The notes: generated by a model not told the origin, from the sequence alone. A stretch of 64,000 nucleotides of DNA from Vicia villosa (GCF_029867415.1 NC_081180.1:144150731-144214730), one strand, 5' to 3'; counted from the first letter of the stretch, positions 47,817-60,359 are shown. Numbers and translations are program-made.

Positions 47817-49213
47817 ATGGCAAAGAAACCTGTGAAGTACTATGTGGTATGCGTGTTCATTTGTTCGACTATTAAATGTTTTTTTGTTATGAAAAATAGT
47901 TGTTGTGGTGCATATGAACCTGAGTGATGAGATACACAGGTGGATGCATTCACAGATTCAGCTTTCAAAGGAAACCCAGCAGCGGTGTGTTTATTAGAAC
48001 AAGACAGAGACGATGAATGGTTGCAATCATTAGCTGCTGAATTCAATATTTCTGAGACATGTTTCTTGACTCCAATTCATGGTACTTATGTTCCTCGTTT
48101 TGGTCTCAGATGGTTTACTCCTACTACTGAGGTTAGGATCTAGCTTTTAATTATGAACTTTTCAATTCTCTTAAACATGGCTTATTACTATTATTAACAT
48201 CATTTGGATCCTATTATAATCCAGGTTGAACTTTGTGGTCATGCCACATTAGCAGCTTCGCACACACTTTTTTCATCTGGTTTGGTCGACAACAATGTTA
48301 TTGAATTTGAGACACTATCTGGAATTTTAACTGTCAAAAAGATCCCTTCAACGGATGCTACCGGTATACCGAACTCACAGAATGGTGAAGCTCCGGTTGG
48401 ATTTTATATTGAACTGGATTTTCCTGCAGATCCTACCACAGAATCCATCTCCGATGACACTTCACTCATTTCTTCCGCATTGAATGGTGCTTCAATCATT
48501 GATATAAAGAAGACACAAAATGGAGATAATTTAATTGTAAATCCTATATCTTCTCTCTTCCGTATTTATTGATATTAGTTCGTTCAATTTATGCTCATTC
48601 AACCTTATTAATCTTATTACTTCTCGTAGGTTGTTGTCGCATCTGGAAAAAATGTGATAGAAGTACAGCCACAACTTGATGTGATTGTTAAATGTCCTGG
48701 AATGGGAATAATTCTTACTGGGATTGCTCCTCCAGAGTCAGGAATTGACTTCTACAGTCGATATTTCAGTCCAAAATGTGGAATCAATGAGGTAAGTGAC
48801 TAAAAACTATGATCATAATGTTCCTTTAGTTGAATTGATAATGTCTCCTTAACCATGCAATGAATGAAGTGATGAACACTGAAAATCTAAGTAAAGTAAG
48901 GTTCAGATTTCGAGTTTTTTTAACACAATTCAGGATCCTGTTACTGGAAGTGCACACTGTGGCTTGGTACCCTATTGGAGCAAGAAGCTGGGAAAGTTTG
49001 ATTTAAGGGCTTATCAGGTATAACTACTACTACTATCTTTTCGTTGATCTTCATTGGGATTATCTATGTCATTGTTGTACTAATATGTGGTTTACATTTG
49101 TGCAGGCATCAGCTAGAGGAGGAATTCTCGATCTTCATTTTGATGAGCAGAAACAAAGAGTGTTTTTGCGCGGGAAAGCTGTTACGGTGATGGAAGGGTT
49201 TGTTCTGGTCTAA
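47817..49213 (+). CDS. PhzF-family isomerase-like protein, copy B
   Basis: Six exons (47817-47846, 47940-48131, 48225-48536, 48630-48791, 48934-49017, 49106-49213) of the same lengths as copy A, coding for 295 residues. It keeps the family motif DPVTGSAHC in exon 5 and the Glu in FNISETCFL in exon 2. About sixteen residues differ from copy A, scattered (for example DDEWLQS for DDDWLQL, and PPESGID for PPESGFD). All splice sites are GT/AG. The role is as for copy A: a small-molecule isomerase or epimerase fold of unknown plant substrate. It is the more canonical of the two copies. It converges with the intact legumin gene. Confidence 0.88.
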
Positions 49214-49780
49214 TCTTGTTCCTCGCATTACAATGAAAGTAGTTGTAGAAATATTGGTAATAAATATAACAGATCACAAAACTTGTTATTGGAGAGCACT
49301 TAATTGTTTCGATACTTTACCACATAAGTGCTTTTAAGCAAACACTTAACTATTTAATAAATTGGTGTGGTGGTTACTTTTGATTGATAAATATCAGAAT
49401 TCTCATTGAAGTAGATGGATGAGATGTATAAATAAGTACTTCACGGAATGCAAAGTTTCTCTATCATGACTTCAAAGAAATTCGACCATTGATGGAACCA
49501 GTGGAGATTTTGTTTTGAAGCCACAGGGCCTAGCTGTGCATCATTATTATTTAATTGATCTCTTGAAAAATTCCTGTATGAAAAGTGATATTGAAACAAT
49601 ATTATTGCACTTAAACATATATGCATACCAGTTTAGATTAAGATCAGGATAGAAATGTCACAAGGCCATAACTTTATTAATATTTTTAAAACTCAAGTTC
49701 TTCAGTACAGCACATCCAAAATTTATTTTATTATTATTTTGTTACATAAGATGGCCACCTCGACATTGCATTGCATGAGT

Positions 49781-51676
49781 TTATTGAGATTGAGGCTGAA
49801 CCAGCGAGCCACGATTTCCATTATACTTAATTTGAGCAGCTTCACTCTTTCGAAGTCCGAAAGCATTTGCAAGAACCTCAGCAGGAGTCGCCCTAAACAC
49901 CTGTTTTACATGGCTAACAGCAGCTCTATCATTTGTCTTGAACACTACATACTCAAAAGCTTCTTCATCTCCTGCTTGTTCAGCCACCACAAAGTTTTGT
50001 GGCACCACCACCAATTGTCCCTTTCTCACTTTGTCGTCGAACACTGGATTTCCTTGACTGTTCACTATTCTAACTCTTCCCTGTCCTCTAATCACGTACA
50101 AGAGGCTGTTGGCGTTGATGTTCCAGTGTGGAGCATATATACCATTCTGCATAGAAATATACACATTAATCATATTATGGAAATATACACATTGGTTAAA
50201 AAATTACTAGTACTATGCATACCCTGTAGAGAAGAACATATTCTGCACTGAGGCGTAAATTGCGGAGGATTGGGAGGGTTAAACTGTTAACAGTGCTGAT
50301 GCGACCAGCACGCGGGTTGTAGAGATCAGCACGTGAAGGGCGAGCGATGTTTTCACGAATCCTTGTAGTGCAAATAGTTTCTTCCAAACCATTCTTACTT
50401 CCTTTGCTGTGTTCCCTATGTACTTCTTCCTCTTCCTCCTTTTCTTCTTCCTCTACTTGTTCTTTTTCTTCTCCTTGTCCGCGTGATTCCCGTTTCTTTT
50501 CTTCTGTTTCTTTCTTCCACTTTTTAATAATCTCATGGATGAGAGGTTCATCCTCTTCGTCCTCCTCTTCTTTTTCACTACGTTTGCCATGAGCTTCTTC
50601 CTCCTCTCTTTGACTGTGACTTTGTTGCTGTTCTTCTTCTTGTAACTCAGGACTGATAATGTCAAGACCGTCCTCTACTTTTACGATTTGACCCCTTTTG
50701 TCCCGTGGAGATCGAAGTCTCTTGGCTGTATGCTCATTGGTGTTGAGTGATTGTGCTAAAAACTCTGCGCCGAAGCCACTCAACACGCTATTACCTTCGT
50801 TTTGTTCCTCGGACTCCTCCTGTTTTTGGTTCTGTCCACCTCTACGTCCAAAAGGTACTACGCGTCTTGGTCGTTCTTGTTCTTGTGTTTCGGGGAACTC
50901 TGCCTCTGGGTTTCCGCCAAGATAGAATACCTGCAAACACATATTTACATATAATTAGTTGAGTAGAAAATATAATACATTACAAAAGTTTATAATTCTC
51001 TGCAACGGCAAGACACTATCAAAATTTGGATAATGTAACAGTTACTTACTCTGGGGGTTGAATCGAGCTGGTTTAGAGTGTTGGAAATGTCGAGAAGACT
51101 AATGGCAACAAGAGGTTCATCACCGTGGTTATAGGTCCAGTATGGAATTCCAGGTGGAATGGCAATGACATCACCTTTAGAGAAGCGTCGAATCTTCTGG
51201 TGGCTGTCCCGTTGTTGTTGTTTCTGTCTAGATTGTGAGCGTGGTTCTTCATAAGTTTCGGGACAACCAGGAACTGCAAGCCCAAGTACTCCCTTCCCTA
51301 TATAGAAGAAAAAACATTAATCAGTTACAAAACAATTCAACAAATGCATAGAATATTTAGCAAATAATGAATATTTGATCACATAATAACCTTGGATGAT
51401 GAAAATCAACTGTGGGGATGGTGAATAGGAAGGCAAGTGAAGGCCATTAGGATCAATGGTGCGTCGGATAAGAGATACACCAGCACATTGTAGTTCAGGG
51501 TGATTGGGGTTCCATGTTTCAGTGAGACCAGCTTCTGACTCAACACGGTGATCTGGTTCCAATGCATTGATACTGTCAAGCTGGCATTGGTTGAACCTAT
51601 CTAACTCAGAGTGATGTGCTAAGCACGCACTCGTGAAGAGCAGGAAGCACAAGGAAAATAGAAAGTGTTTGGCCAT
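49781..51676 (-). CDS. Legumin (11S seed storage globulin), copy B, intact
   Basis: Four exons, 51676-51391, 51297-51050, 50930-50223 and 50146-49781, give 535 residues, normal for the long B-type (LegJ/K-like) legumins of Fabeae. The signal peptide is about residues 1-20 (KHFLFSLCFLLFTSACLA), directing it to the ER and protein storage vacuole. Then N-cupin with RVESEAGLTETWNPNHPE; a variable Glu/Asp/Lys-rich segment about residues 274-354; the vacuolar processing site Asn358-Gly359 before LEETICTT, which separates acidic and basic chains; and the C-cupin. The Cys in LQCAGV and NQCQLD, and those in PGCPE and ETICT, are the usual disulfide partners. A Met five codons upstream is in frame, but the start at 51676 matches copy A and leaves a proper signal peptide. 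Expected product: a hexameric seed storage protein. LegJ/K subtype is inference. Confidence 0.95.
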
Positions 51677-51739
51677 TGTGATAGTGATCATTAACTGATT
51701 ACTAATGAGATCGATGAAGCGGAGAACCTGCAGCGTGGT

Positions 51740-51805
51740 TATTTATAGAGATGGGAGAAGGGTGAAGGAGGGACACGTAAGGGTGACATTCATCACCATG
51801 CATGG
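51740..51805 (-). promoter_or_regulatory. Legumin promoter B: TATA box and legumin/RY box
   Basis: Minus-strand CTATAAATA at 51740-51748 and CCATGCATGG at 51796-51805 followed by TGATGAATGTC, the legumin box with RY core CATGCATG. Spacing is the same as in copy A, so both copies kept the seed-specific promoter. Confidence 0.85.
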
Positions 51806-52594
51806 TTTCCAGTTCTTAATTTCTTACACCTCAAATGATGATATATATGTTCACAGTGACAACACAGAATGAATATTTGCTGTTATCCTTACATATGTAA
51901 ATGGTCCCCATGCACTCTGCCTCTATTCTTTACAGTCTTGTCTTTATTCAGCAACAAACCATTTTGCTCAAACTCATATACATAAAATAGACGCAGTCAC
52001 TGGAAAAAGAGCATAGTATAAGCGGTGATATTTAACTCAGCTAAGCACTAGAGTATATATTCAAGTTGCCATTGATGTTTAAATCAATATGATTGGATAT
52101 TATCTAGTAAAATGATTTTACCTTAAAAAAAACTCTAATTTAAATATGAAATTTGAGGCTTTGCCTCATGATATTTAGCTTCTACCTGACGTATAAGTTT
52201 GCTGCTTCTCTTGTTGTTTTCATCTATTTAAGGAAAAAAATTAAGTCATTAGAATAATAAAAAACAGATAAAAGTTTATGTTTTTGCATTAAAATAAATA
52301 CTATTTAAGGGAAACAGCTTAAGTCATTAGAATCACTTATAATGCGAACCTAATGCACACAGCACAACAGTAAAATGGTCATTGCAAGAACTTTTATATC
52401 ATGACTGCACGTAAATTCGACCACTGAATTAGTCAGGGAGGTTTTGTTTACAACTCATTTGGCCTTTTGGGAATCATTATTATTAACATTAATATTTAAT
52501 TGATCTATTGAAAAGTTATTGTCTGAAAAGGGATAAAAGTTATTGATCTATTTTGCCATTCAGAATTACGTTTTAGCTCATTGGATACTTAATG

Positions 52595-53170
52595 TGTCAA
52601 TAAATTTTATTGGCTTCTTCCTTTTTCCTTGTTATTTCTTGTATATATAAAAATATTAGAATTTAATAGAAACTTTATTTTTCTCATGAACAAATTAATC
52701 TATCCTCTACAGTTTTTGTGAAAGATTAAAATGGATTTTCACTATTATTATTATTTTAATGATTAATTTAAGATAATTCAATTTAATATAATATAATTCA
52801 GAAAAAAAGATAGAAAATTTAAAATGCAGAAAGATATGAGGATGTGATTTACTCTGTATACTATCAAATAATTATATATTTTTATTTTAATAGAGAATGA
52901 TACAATAAAATGAAATATAAGGAGTACTTCAACCAAGTCGATCCTGGCATTTTAGAGGTCGCGGGCAAATATTAATTTTTTTTTAATTTTAATTTATTGT
53001 TATAAAATAGAGTTTAATAATATATTTTTTTATAAAATAAAATAAAAATAATAAAACTAAACATAAATAATAATATATATTATTTTATTATATAAATATA
53101 AATTCACCAGCAGCGCTAAATAGAAGAAAATTCAGAATTTAAATATTTGTTAGTTTTTTCTATGAGAAAA
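52595..53170. other. AT-rich spacer, no gene seen
   Basis: Long A/T runs with TTATTATTATT and ATAATAATA low-complexity sequence. No recognised repeat or frame. Confidence 0.65.
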
Positions 53171-53318
53171 GGGGTGATGCACTGACAGTGTAAAATATTT
53201 TTACACGGTCAACCAATCACCACCCATGTATTCAATTAAATCATTTTTTTATTTAAAACAAACTTAATGACATGACACATTTATGATTTTCTATTGGATG
53301 ACAGTGTCAATGCACTAC
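53171..53318. repeat. MITE-like fragment (TGCACTGACAGTGTAAAA family)
   Basis: Starts GGTGATGCACTGACAGTGTA, continues TTTTTACACGGTCAACCAAT and ends GATGACAGTGTCAATGCACT, an imperfect inverted repeat. This motif is a common short dispersed repeat in legumes. Confidence 0.6.
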
Positions 53319-53399
53319 CTTCTATTGGTGTATATAAATCCCTAAAATATATCCTATTTTAGTTGACGTCTATATAATACGAAAAGAGAATAAGAAAAC

Positions 53400-53880
53400 T
53401 TGTACAAAATCTTCACAACCACTGGCATTCAACTATGGCATCAGAGAAGGGAAGTTGTCTCAGTTCTTCACAACAACAACATATTTCAAAAAGGTATTGG
53501 TCATGTTTTAAGTAGATGTGGTAAGGTTAGAAATTTAAACTTGACAGAATGTCATGAAGTGAGGCTACTTAAAATGAACTTTGTGGTTCCTCAGCTGGAG
53601 GTGTTAAACTTGTCATATACAAGAGTTGATGATAAAACACGAGATCTCGAAGAGTTGTTATGGACTTTTGAAACTATTATTGACACATTGTAATTATGTC
53701 ACGAAAAAGGGACTGATAAGTGTGGTTGAAAACTGCATAGGTCTTAAGGAGATCAATTTGAGATATTGTAATAAAGTGGAGGCTGATGTCGTTGTCTAAG
53801 AGGTTTTATCAAGGCCATCATCAAAAAAGAGGAAACTCTTCTCAGAAGATGAGTGTATTTTCTTCTACTGAATTTTAACT
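53400..53880 (+). pseudogene. LRR (F-box/AMN1-type) gene fragment
   Basis: The plus strand reads leucine-rich repeats of the cysteine-containing type: KGIGHVLSRCGKVRNLNLTEC, then QLEVLNLSYTRVDD. After a frameshift near 53690 it reads KKGLISVVENCIGLKEINLRYC, an internal stop, and SRPSSKKRKLFSEDEC. No F-box is visible, only about three repeats remain and the frame is broken, so this is the 3' part of a dead F-box/LRR-like gene. Confidence 0.6.
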
Positions 53881-55781
53881 TTAAATTGTTAGATGTTTTT
53901 GGTTTTTAGATTTGCTTCATTTACAAATTACTCTTTTATTTTTAAAATACCAATGTAATGCACACAGTTGAGTGTTATATGAAGTTTTGTATTTTAATGT
54001 TTTTCCTTACTATTCCTGGAATTATATTTACTTGGATTAGATTTTTGTGTCTCTAGTCTTAAATGACAGACTTATGTTCTTCATACAGTGACTAACTTGA
54101 CACATTAGTTGCCACAGTAGGATTACATGACAGACTTTGTATTCAAAGAAAGACTACAAACATCCTAATTAATATGGATAGATACCAAACATTCTTCCGT
54201 TTTGCATCTTAACTAAGACACCCCATTGCAGAATTTTCTCATTGATCAGGCAAGAGCATTAACATTATCATTAAGTTCTTATTTCATGCAGCAATGAAGT
54301 GATCAAAAGATCATACATATTAAGTAGAAATGACCTGGTACAATAATGGTGCATACTGAAACTAGCTTAGGAGAACTTGCCAACAAGGTTGATGCAAGCC
54401 GTGAAGAAGTAAGTGTTAAGTCTGGAACAAGTAAGTGTTAGTCTGGAACAAGTAAGTGTTAAGTCTGGAACAAGTAAGGTTGATCCACTATAATTTTTAA
54501 ATTTAACTCTTTCAATCCTCTGCAATTTCCTATTACTTCCCTCACCCCCTTAGTTGTGATATAGGCATATAGCAACAATTGCGACTATCCAGAAGCAATA
54601 TTCCATTGCACCACTTTGATATTATTAATAGAGATTCATCTTCAATTCTTGACCTTGACAATTTCAACACCGTAAATTGTGAAATTTCAAACTTGATTTC
54701 TCCGAGTGAATGATAGTATCCTTTGAGTATGAAAAAGGTTGAGTTCCTCAGCTAGCAACAACCACTAAGGTTTATAGAGGTCAAGTTTAGAAGAAACATA
54801 GATAACTTGTTGATACATTGCTCGGATAGAAAGCCTGCTTTTCAAAGATCTAATCGTTGGACATATTGACATTTGGACAACACATAAAAGATTTCCAGAT
54901 ATGTTTTATTTTGAATTTTAGATTTATTACTACATGGTATGAAGAAACATATGAATATGATCATCAAATTTTCAGATTCAAAAGTGGTTTTAATTTTGTT
55001 TTATTTTAGTTTTTGTTTGGAACTTTTTTAGACAGTGATAACATTTTGTTACACATAAAATTTAAGTTTTGCCTGGAAAAAAATCAAGTCTAATCCAAAC
55101 AAGAGGTTCCTACATGTTTTCTATTCACCATACCACAGTTCTCCGTTTTTGGAGATAGCTTAAATTTAGCAAGAAAAATCAAGTATATTAGATTTATGAA
55201 TATTTAGTTAATATGTTTCTACTCATTCATGTATTACTGTAGTGTTCTGTTTTTGTTTGAATTTAATTTCTACCTGACATAAGTTTTGTTTCAACATTCC
55301 TTTTTTTATATTGGGATGTCTTAAGATATTGTTTATGTCTTTGAGAAAAAGTGATGTTGAACTAAATGTGTTTGTTAAATGAGTTGTTGTAATTGTTTGA
55401 CTGCTTCATATTTGAAATTAGTCTTGACATTACTGTTTCTTTGCCCAGATTCCGACACAATCCGGAACAATATGAACATTATGACATCGATAAAATATAT
55501 TTGGTCATGTATCGGACACTCCGATACCCCGCCTAATGTTATCTTAGAGGTGTCCGTGCGTTGCTATTTACTTCCAAAAATTGTAGCTTCTTTACTAAAA
55601 TAGTTCAGAAATATTGGTTACACATTCAAATTTTATAAAAATTCAATTCTAAATATTTATATTTATACTATATAAATAGATTTACTCAAAAAAGTTTTCC
55701 TTTTCTACAATACATACATTTATGATACTTTTAAAATAACCAACTTTAACAAACGAAATGTTGAATTAGGAGACTATGGTT
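53881..55781. other. Spacer; short tandem repeat at 54407-54473
   Basis: Three copies of AAGTAAGTGTTAAGTCTGGAAC (22 bp) lie at about 54407-54473. Around 55440-55560 a fragment with CCGACACAATCCGG and CGGACACTCCGATACC resembles a dispersed legume repeat, but I cannot name it. No functional gene is seen. Confidence 0.5.
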
Positions 55782-58058
55782 TCAAACAACATCTCCTATA
55801 TCATCAGTAAATCCATAGCTTGTATTGGCATGATTCGTAGAAACCACATTGTCATTCAAAACATTTGATGCCAACTCAAGATGGAGAGCCTCTTCTAGTT
55901 GACATAGTACGTACCCCATGGGTGGTCTGTTCACCCGACGCTCCTCCAAGCACTTCCAAGCCAACTCTAAAACCTTGTTTAGAGAATCCATATTCACTTT
56001 TCCAATCAAACTTGGGTCAATCATTTCATTGAAAGTGCCTTTTTTATGGCTGCTTAGTGCCCATAATGCCAAATTCATCTGTTGCGTTGGAAGGGCATCA
56101 TCTAAAGCAGGCTTCCCACATATAACTTCAATCAACACCACCCCAAATGAATAAACATCTGATTTCTTAGTGAGAAACTTAGTCCTAAAATATTCTGGAT
56201 CAACATAGCCAAAACTACCCTTCACATTGGTTGTAACATGGCTCTTATCAAGAAGAGGGCCCTTTTTTGATATGCCAAAATCAGCAACTTTTGGCACAAG
56301 ATTTTCATCCAACAGAATGTTTATTGTCTTCACATCACGGTGAATTATGCTCTGTTTAGCTCCAGTGTGAAGATAAAAAAGACCCTTTGCAGCCCCTAAA
56401 CATATCCCAAGGCGTTGCTTCCAAGAAAGAGGAACAAAGTCACTCCCATATAGATGACTGCTGAGAGATCCATTTGCCATGTAATTGTACACCAGAATCA
56501 GTTCTGAGTCTTCATTACAACAACCTACAAGAGAGACAAGGTTTTGATGACCAAGACCGGACAACAACTCAATCTCATTATTGAATTCACTGAGACCTTG
56601 TCTAGATTCAGCATTTGCTACTTTGATGGCTACTATTTTCCCATTTTCAAATGTTCCTTTATATACCTTACCAAATCCTCCTTGTCCAATAAGTAGCTCA
56701 GCATCAAAATAGTTCGTTGCTTGTTGGATCTCATGCAAAGTAAAATGTCTTTGATGTTTGTAAGCATTTGGCGATATTTTCTTCAACCACCACGATTTTA
56801 GGTAACAAAACGTTAGTCCAAGAAATGCTAGAAATGTTAAAACAAAGACACTAGGTCCAATTATAGTGCCTAATTTCAATTTGAATTTCTTGCTTGTTTT
56901 TGAAGATTTTGCTACAACATGGTCAAATTTGTCAACGAACTTCATTATCTCTATCCCATTCATGGTTGCATTTGGAATACTAGATATTGTAGCAGGAGCA
57001 ACACTTACAGTGAGCGTATCGGCTATGGCATTGAACACATTGTCCTTGTAATACGGCTCGGCAAGGTCACCAGAAACACTTACGAGGTCAAGACTTTGTA
57101 AGGCAATGTATCCATTCACAAACAGATCCATAACCAAAGAGTTAGTAGAGTTGCTAATTATGTCACAGAAATGCAGACGAACAAAGTAGAGAGAGTTTGA
57201 GCTTACATGGAACTCCCAACTTAAATTGTAGCCTCCTGAGACACTTCCCAAGGCTTTAGCAGTATCATAAACCATTGGCGGTGCTGTATATTCTAAGAAA
57301 TCAGGATGCTTTATTGTAGATATGTTTGTTGAAATATTCGTAGCAGTGATGGTAGACCGAAAGTAAGTCTCGTCACTCTCCCAATTCCTACTTAGTGTGT
57401 CATTTTAAGCATTGATACTTGCACCTCCCACGTTCAATCGATACACTGTTTCAAGAGCGGGTTCTGTGAAAGAGATGGATGGGTTTAGGTATAGGATCTG
57501 AGGAAAGAGCACATCAGGCATCGAGACAACTTCAATGGCATTAATAAAAACAAGTGAATTGTGTTGAGGGATGAATGTGATAAGCAATTCATAAGATGTA
57601 ACAGTGATTGCATACTCCTTCATCAAGTGAGAGCTAGTATAGCTTACAAAAGTGAAGTTATCGACAAGCATGAAACTATCAGCGATTACTGTTATTGAGG
57701 CGCGTGTCATGTTGAGGCTGGAATCGGGAAAAGGGTGAAAATAGAGACGGATCCAATGTCTCCCTTGTTGTTGAATTTTGAATTTATATGATGTCTCTTG
57801 AAAGAAGATTCTAGCCGAGTTATAGAGTGGTGAAAGGGTGGTGTTGAGTTTTGAAGTAACAACCAAAGATTTGTTGTGTTGAAATTGAAAGTCAGGTATG
57901 AAAGTTCGACCCTCAAACGTGATATTGTGGGAAGAACCACAAGCAACCAAATAATTATCAATGGGAATGAATGCTAAGGTAAATGATTGTTCACACCAAG
58001 TGTATAGTAAAAGAATTAAAACAAAAGGAGTATACTTGGGAACTATTAGCATAACCAT
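55782..58058 (-). pseudogene. Malectin-like receptor kinase (CrRLK1L type), one internal stop
   Basis: Single-exon frame of 759 codons, open except for TAA at 57407-57405 (codon 218). Domains: signal peptide about 1-30; malectin-like extracellular region about 35-390 (FIPIDNYLVACGSS, RHWIRLYFHPF, FVRLHFCDI); transmembrane helix about 397-420; and a Ser/Thr kinase from about 450 with Gly loop GQGGFGKVYKG (from 458), Lys479, catalytic HRDVKTIN (Asp575), DFG Asp593 and GYVDPEYF activation-segment end. All catalytic residues are present. Intronless structure is usual for CrRLK1L genes (the FERONIA/THESEUS family, wall or peptide sensing). The stop, just before the NDTLSRNW block, would leave only half of the ectodomain. 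A CTATATATA box lies about 105 bp upstream. It may be a recent null allele. Confidence 0.9.
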
Positions 58059-58440
58059 CTCTGTTTGTTTTTATACAATATATATTTTATGCAATCAAGC
58101 AAATGAATAGCATTGCTTGAAACTTCCAACCCAACTCCCAAGTTATTACCTAGCCAATCTCTTGCTATATATAGACTTGGTTTCATTCAACTTTCAACCA
58201 CTTCATTTAATAATCATACACTCTTCTCAAAATAATTTTCTTTAAACACCAAATTACATCTCATACTTCTCTAATTTATTATTTAGATGGAACTAGTCGT
58301 ATTTTGATTTTTCTATCATCTAGGACTTCATCATTTTGGTGCTTACGCGTGAAACATACATTTTTTTTAAATATAATTTTGTAGAAACAATCAAACAGCT
58401 GGAATTTTGATAGAAACCACTTGATATAGAATATAAAATA
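58059..58440. promoter_or_regulatory. Upstream region of the receptor kinase gene
   Basis: Minus-strand TATA-like CTATATATAG near 58165-58175. Further upstream is AT-rich sequence without a recognised element. Confidence 0.5.
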
Positions 58441-58540
58441 GGGAAATTATCCACTAACTCTCCTAATAATTTAATATCAGTTACAATTTGAAGAGTCTAA
58501 CAATACTCCTCCCTAAACTATCACCTTGTCCTCAAGGTGA
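58441..58540 (-). repeat. Remnant 3' end of a gypsy-type element
   Basis: On the minus strand, CACCTTGAGGACAAGGTGAT is followed by a purine tract TTTAGGGAGGAGTA and then TGTTAGACTC, which matches the pol-end/polypurine/LTR-start layout of plant Ty3 elements. Only this piece was recognised. Confidence 0.45.
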
Positions 58541-58878
58541 AAGAAATACACGGTAGGAATTGGATGTGTTGAGATTATGCACAGAAAAGTCTTTGAACTT
58601 CATAAATTTTGTCCCACAGATGCAAGTCTGTAACAGCACGCACCCGTTACTCTTGGAGTTTGATTCAATGTGGCTCTGAATTTAAATAAAAAAACTGCAA
58701 ATCCTCAACAAAAAAAAAAAAAAAGAGGTTCCATGAGATGGCACAAATCAGAATCCTGCCATATTGAAACCGAGTGTGGGCATGTCATAAACAGGGGCCA
58801 AAAGACTTGTCTTGGCTGTTTATAGGATAACGTACCTGTGTAGTTAGCCAACTTTGAAGAATGTGTGAAATTTTTTTT
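58541..58878. other. Spacer, no gene seen
   Basis: Contains a poly-A tract near 58710. No recognised repeat. Confidence 0.5.
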
Positions 58879-59183
58879 TAGGCTTAATACTCAATTTGGT
58901 CCTCTACCTTTACATTAGGGTCCAATTTGGTCCTTTACCTTTTAAAAGTTTCAAAATGGTCCCATACGTTACCAAAAAGTATGCACGTTGGTCTTAACCG
59001 TTAAAATGCTTCAAACGGTGTTAACATTTGATGACATGGCACGTGAGATGGATCAATCACTGTTCATCATCTCTATTATAATTTGGGTTCTTACTGCAAT
59101 TTTCAAAAAATCCCAAATCCTCTAACCTAAAATCCTGTAACTCAATCTTGTTACAAATTGACTACAAAATTGCACAAGAAAGC

Positions 59184-59688
59184 ATGAGTTCTGGGCGCAT
59201 TTCATCCTCAACATCTAGAAATGTGATTGATTCACAAGTTTACACAGGGTTTGCGAAGCTTCTATGCGCGTGTGGAGACAAAGCAATATTGCGTAGGGCG
59301 AAAACCGTTAACAACTATGGAAAGCTATTCTGGGGATGCAAGCATTTTAAGGTACTACGAGTTCTATTATTGTTCTGAAGTGTCTTTTTTTCTGTAACCA
59401 TAACCATCGTTCCCAATATCTTCATAGGGTCATTCCAGTTCTGGGTGTGGTTTTTTCGAATGGTTCCATGAAGAATGTAGAGATGAGAAGGAAGACACCT
59501 TGATGAAGCATGAATGGAAGATTCAGGTGCTGAGCCAAGAGATGGATGCTGTCAGGAAAGAGACAGAAGATTTGAAGTTGAAAACATTGGAATTGGGGGA
59601 GCTAATTGAGAAGACAAAGAAATGGAAGAGCATTTGGAATTGTTTTGTCTGTTTCATGTTTTTAGTTCTTGTAATTAAGATGGTCTAG
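59184..59688 (+). CDS. GRF-type zinc-finger protein, MULE-associated
   Basis: Two exons, 59184-59351 and 59428-59688, code for 142 residues. The GRF zinc ribbon is split by the intron: CACG (Cys28, Cys30), FWGCKHF (Cys52), then GCGFFEW (Cys63). It is followed by a coiled-coil-like Glu/Lys-rich helix (about 85-118) and a hydrophobic tail (WNCFVCFMFLVLVIKMV) that could be a C-terminal membrane anchor. Short GRF-coiled-coil-tail proteins are common in plant genomes, often beside MULE transposases. The start at 59184 is preferred over the upstream Met at 59148 because MSSGRISSS-type starts are usual. Function is unknown; a nucleic-acid-binding accessory protein of the element is a reasonable inference. 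Confidence 0.82.
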
Positions 59689-60359
59689 TTATGTGTTCTA
59701 ATGTATTTTGGAACTGTTTTGTCTTGAATTGTTTTGAGACATGTAGTTTGCAAGATGTGTTGCTTGTAAACATAGTATCTTGCTAGAAATAATTGTAATG
59801 TTATTAGTGTATTGAAATGTATTTTGAGACAGTATTTTGAGACATGTATTTTGCAATATGTTATTAGACTCAAGTCATTTGCAAGATGTTTATGAGGTAC
59901 TCAAAACAGACTGCCCAGGTCAAGTCATTTGCAATATGTTCATTAGAACATGACACCAACAAACAGACTGCCCAGGTCAAGTCATTTGCAATATGTTCAT
60001 TAGAACATGACACCAACAAACAGACTGCCCAGGTCAAGTCATTAAAACAGACTGCCCAAATTATTTGCATCTAAAAGATGTTCAAAACAGACATGGAATC
60101 AAGAGTAATAGGTGCATCTCAATAAAGGCAATAACAACAACAAACAAACTGCAATCAAGAGTAATAGTTTTCATCACAACACCAAACTGTTTCAGCTTCA
60201 TCCATGACATTTAAACAACCCAACATTCAGCTTCAACCCAAAATATGTTCAAAATAGAACAACCCAAAATATGTTCAAAGTATACTAGACAGAACCAAAA
60301 TATACTAGTCAAACATTACATTAATTCAACCCAAAATATAGTTAACAGACCATAAGAAA
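59689..60359. other. Spacer between convergent MULE genes, 57-bp tandem repeat
   Basis: From about 59907 to 60050 a 57-bp unit starting CAGACTGCCCAGGTCAAGTC and containing GCAATATGTTCATTAGAACA is present in about 2.5 copies. Unrelated TTTTGAGACATGTA and CCCAAAATATGTTCAAA repeats flank it. These are probably the 3' UTRs of the two genes. Confidence 0.75.

Larger units (their letters stand above)
47615..52594. repeat. Segmental duplication, unit B (PhzF gene + legumin gene)
   Basis: Second copy of 27628-32652, about 4.98 kb against 5.03 kb. The left border directly abuts the LTR-like fragment 47528-47609. Legumin exon 4 differs at about 5 of 366 sites between units, while PhzF exons 2 and 4 differ at about 10 sites in 192 and 162, so divergence is uneven. 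Confidence 0.93.
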
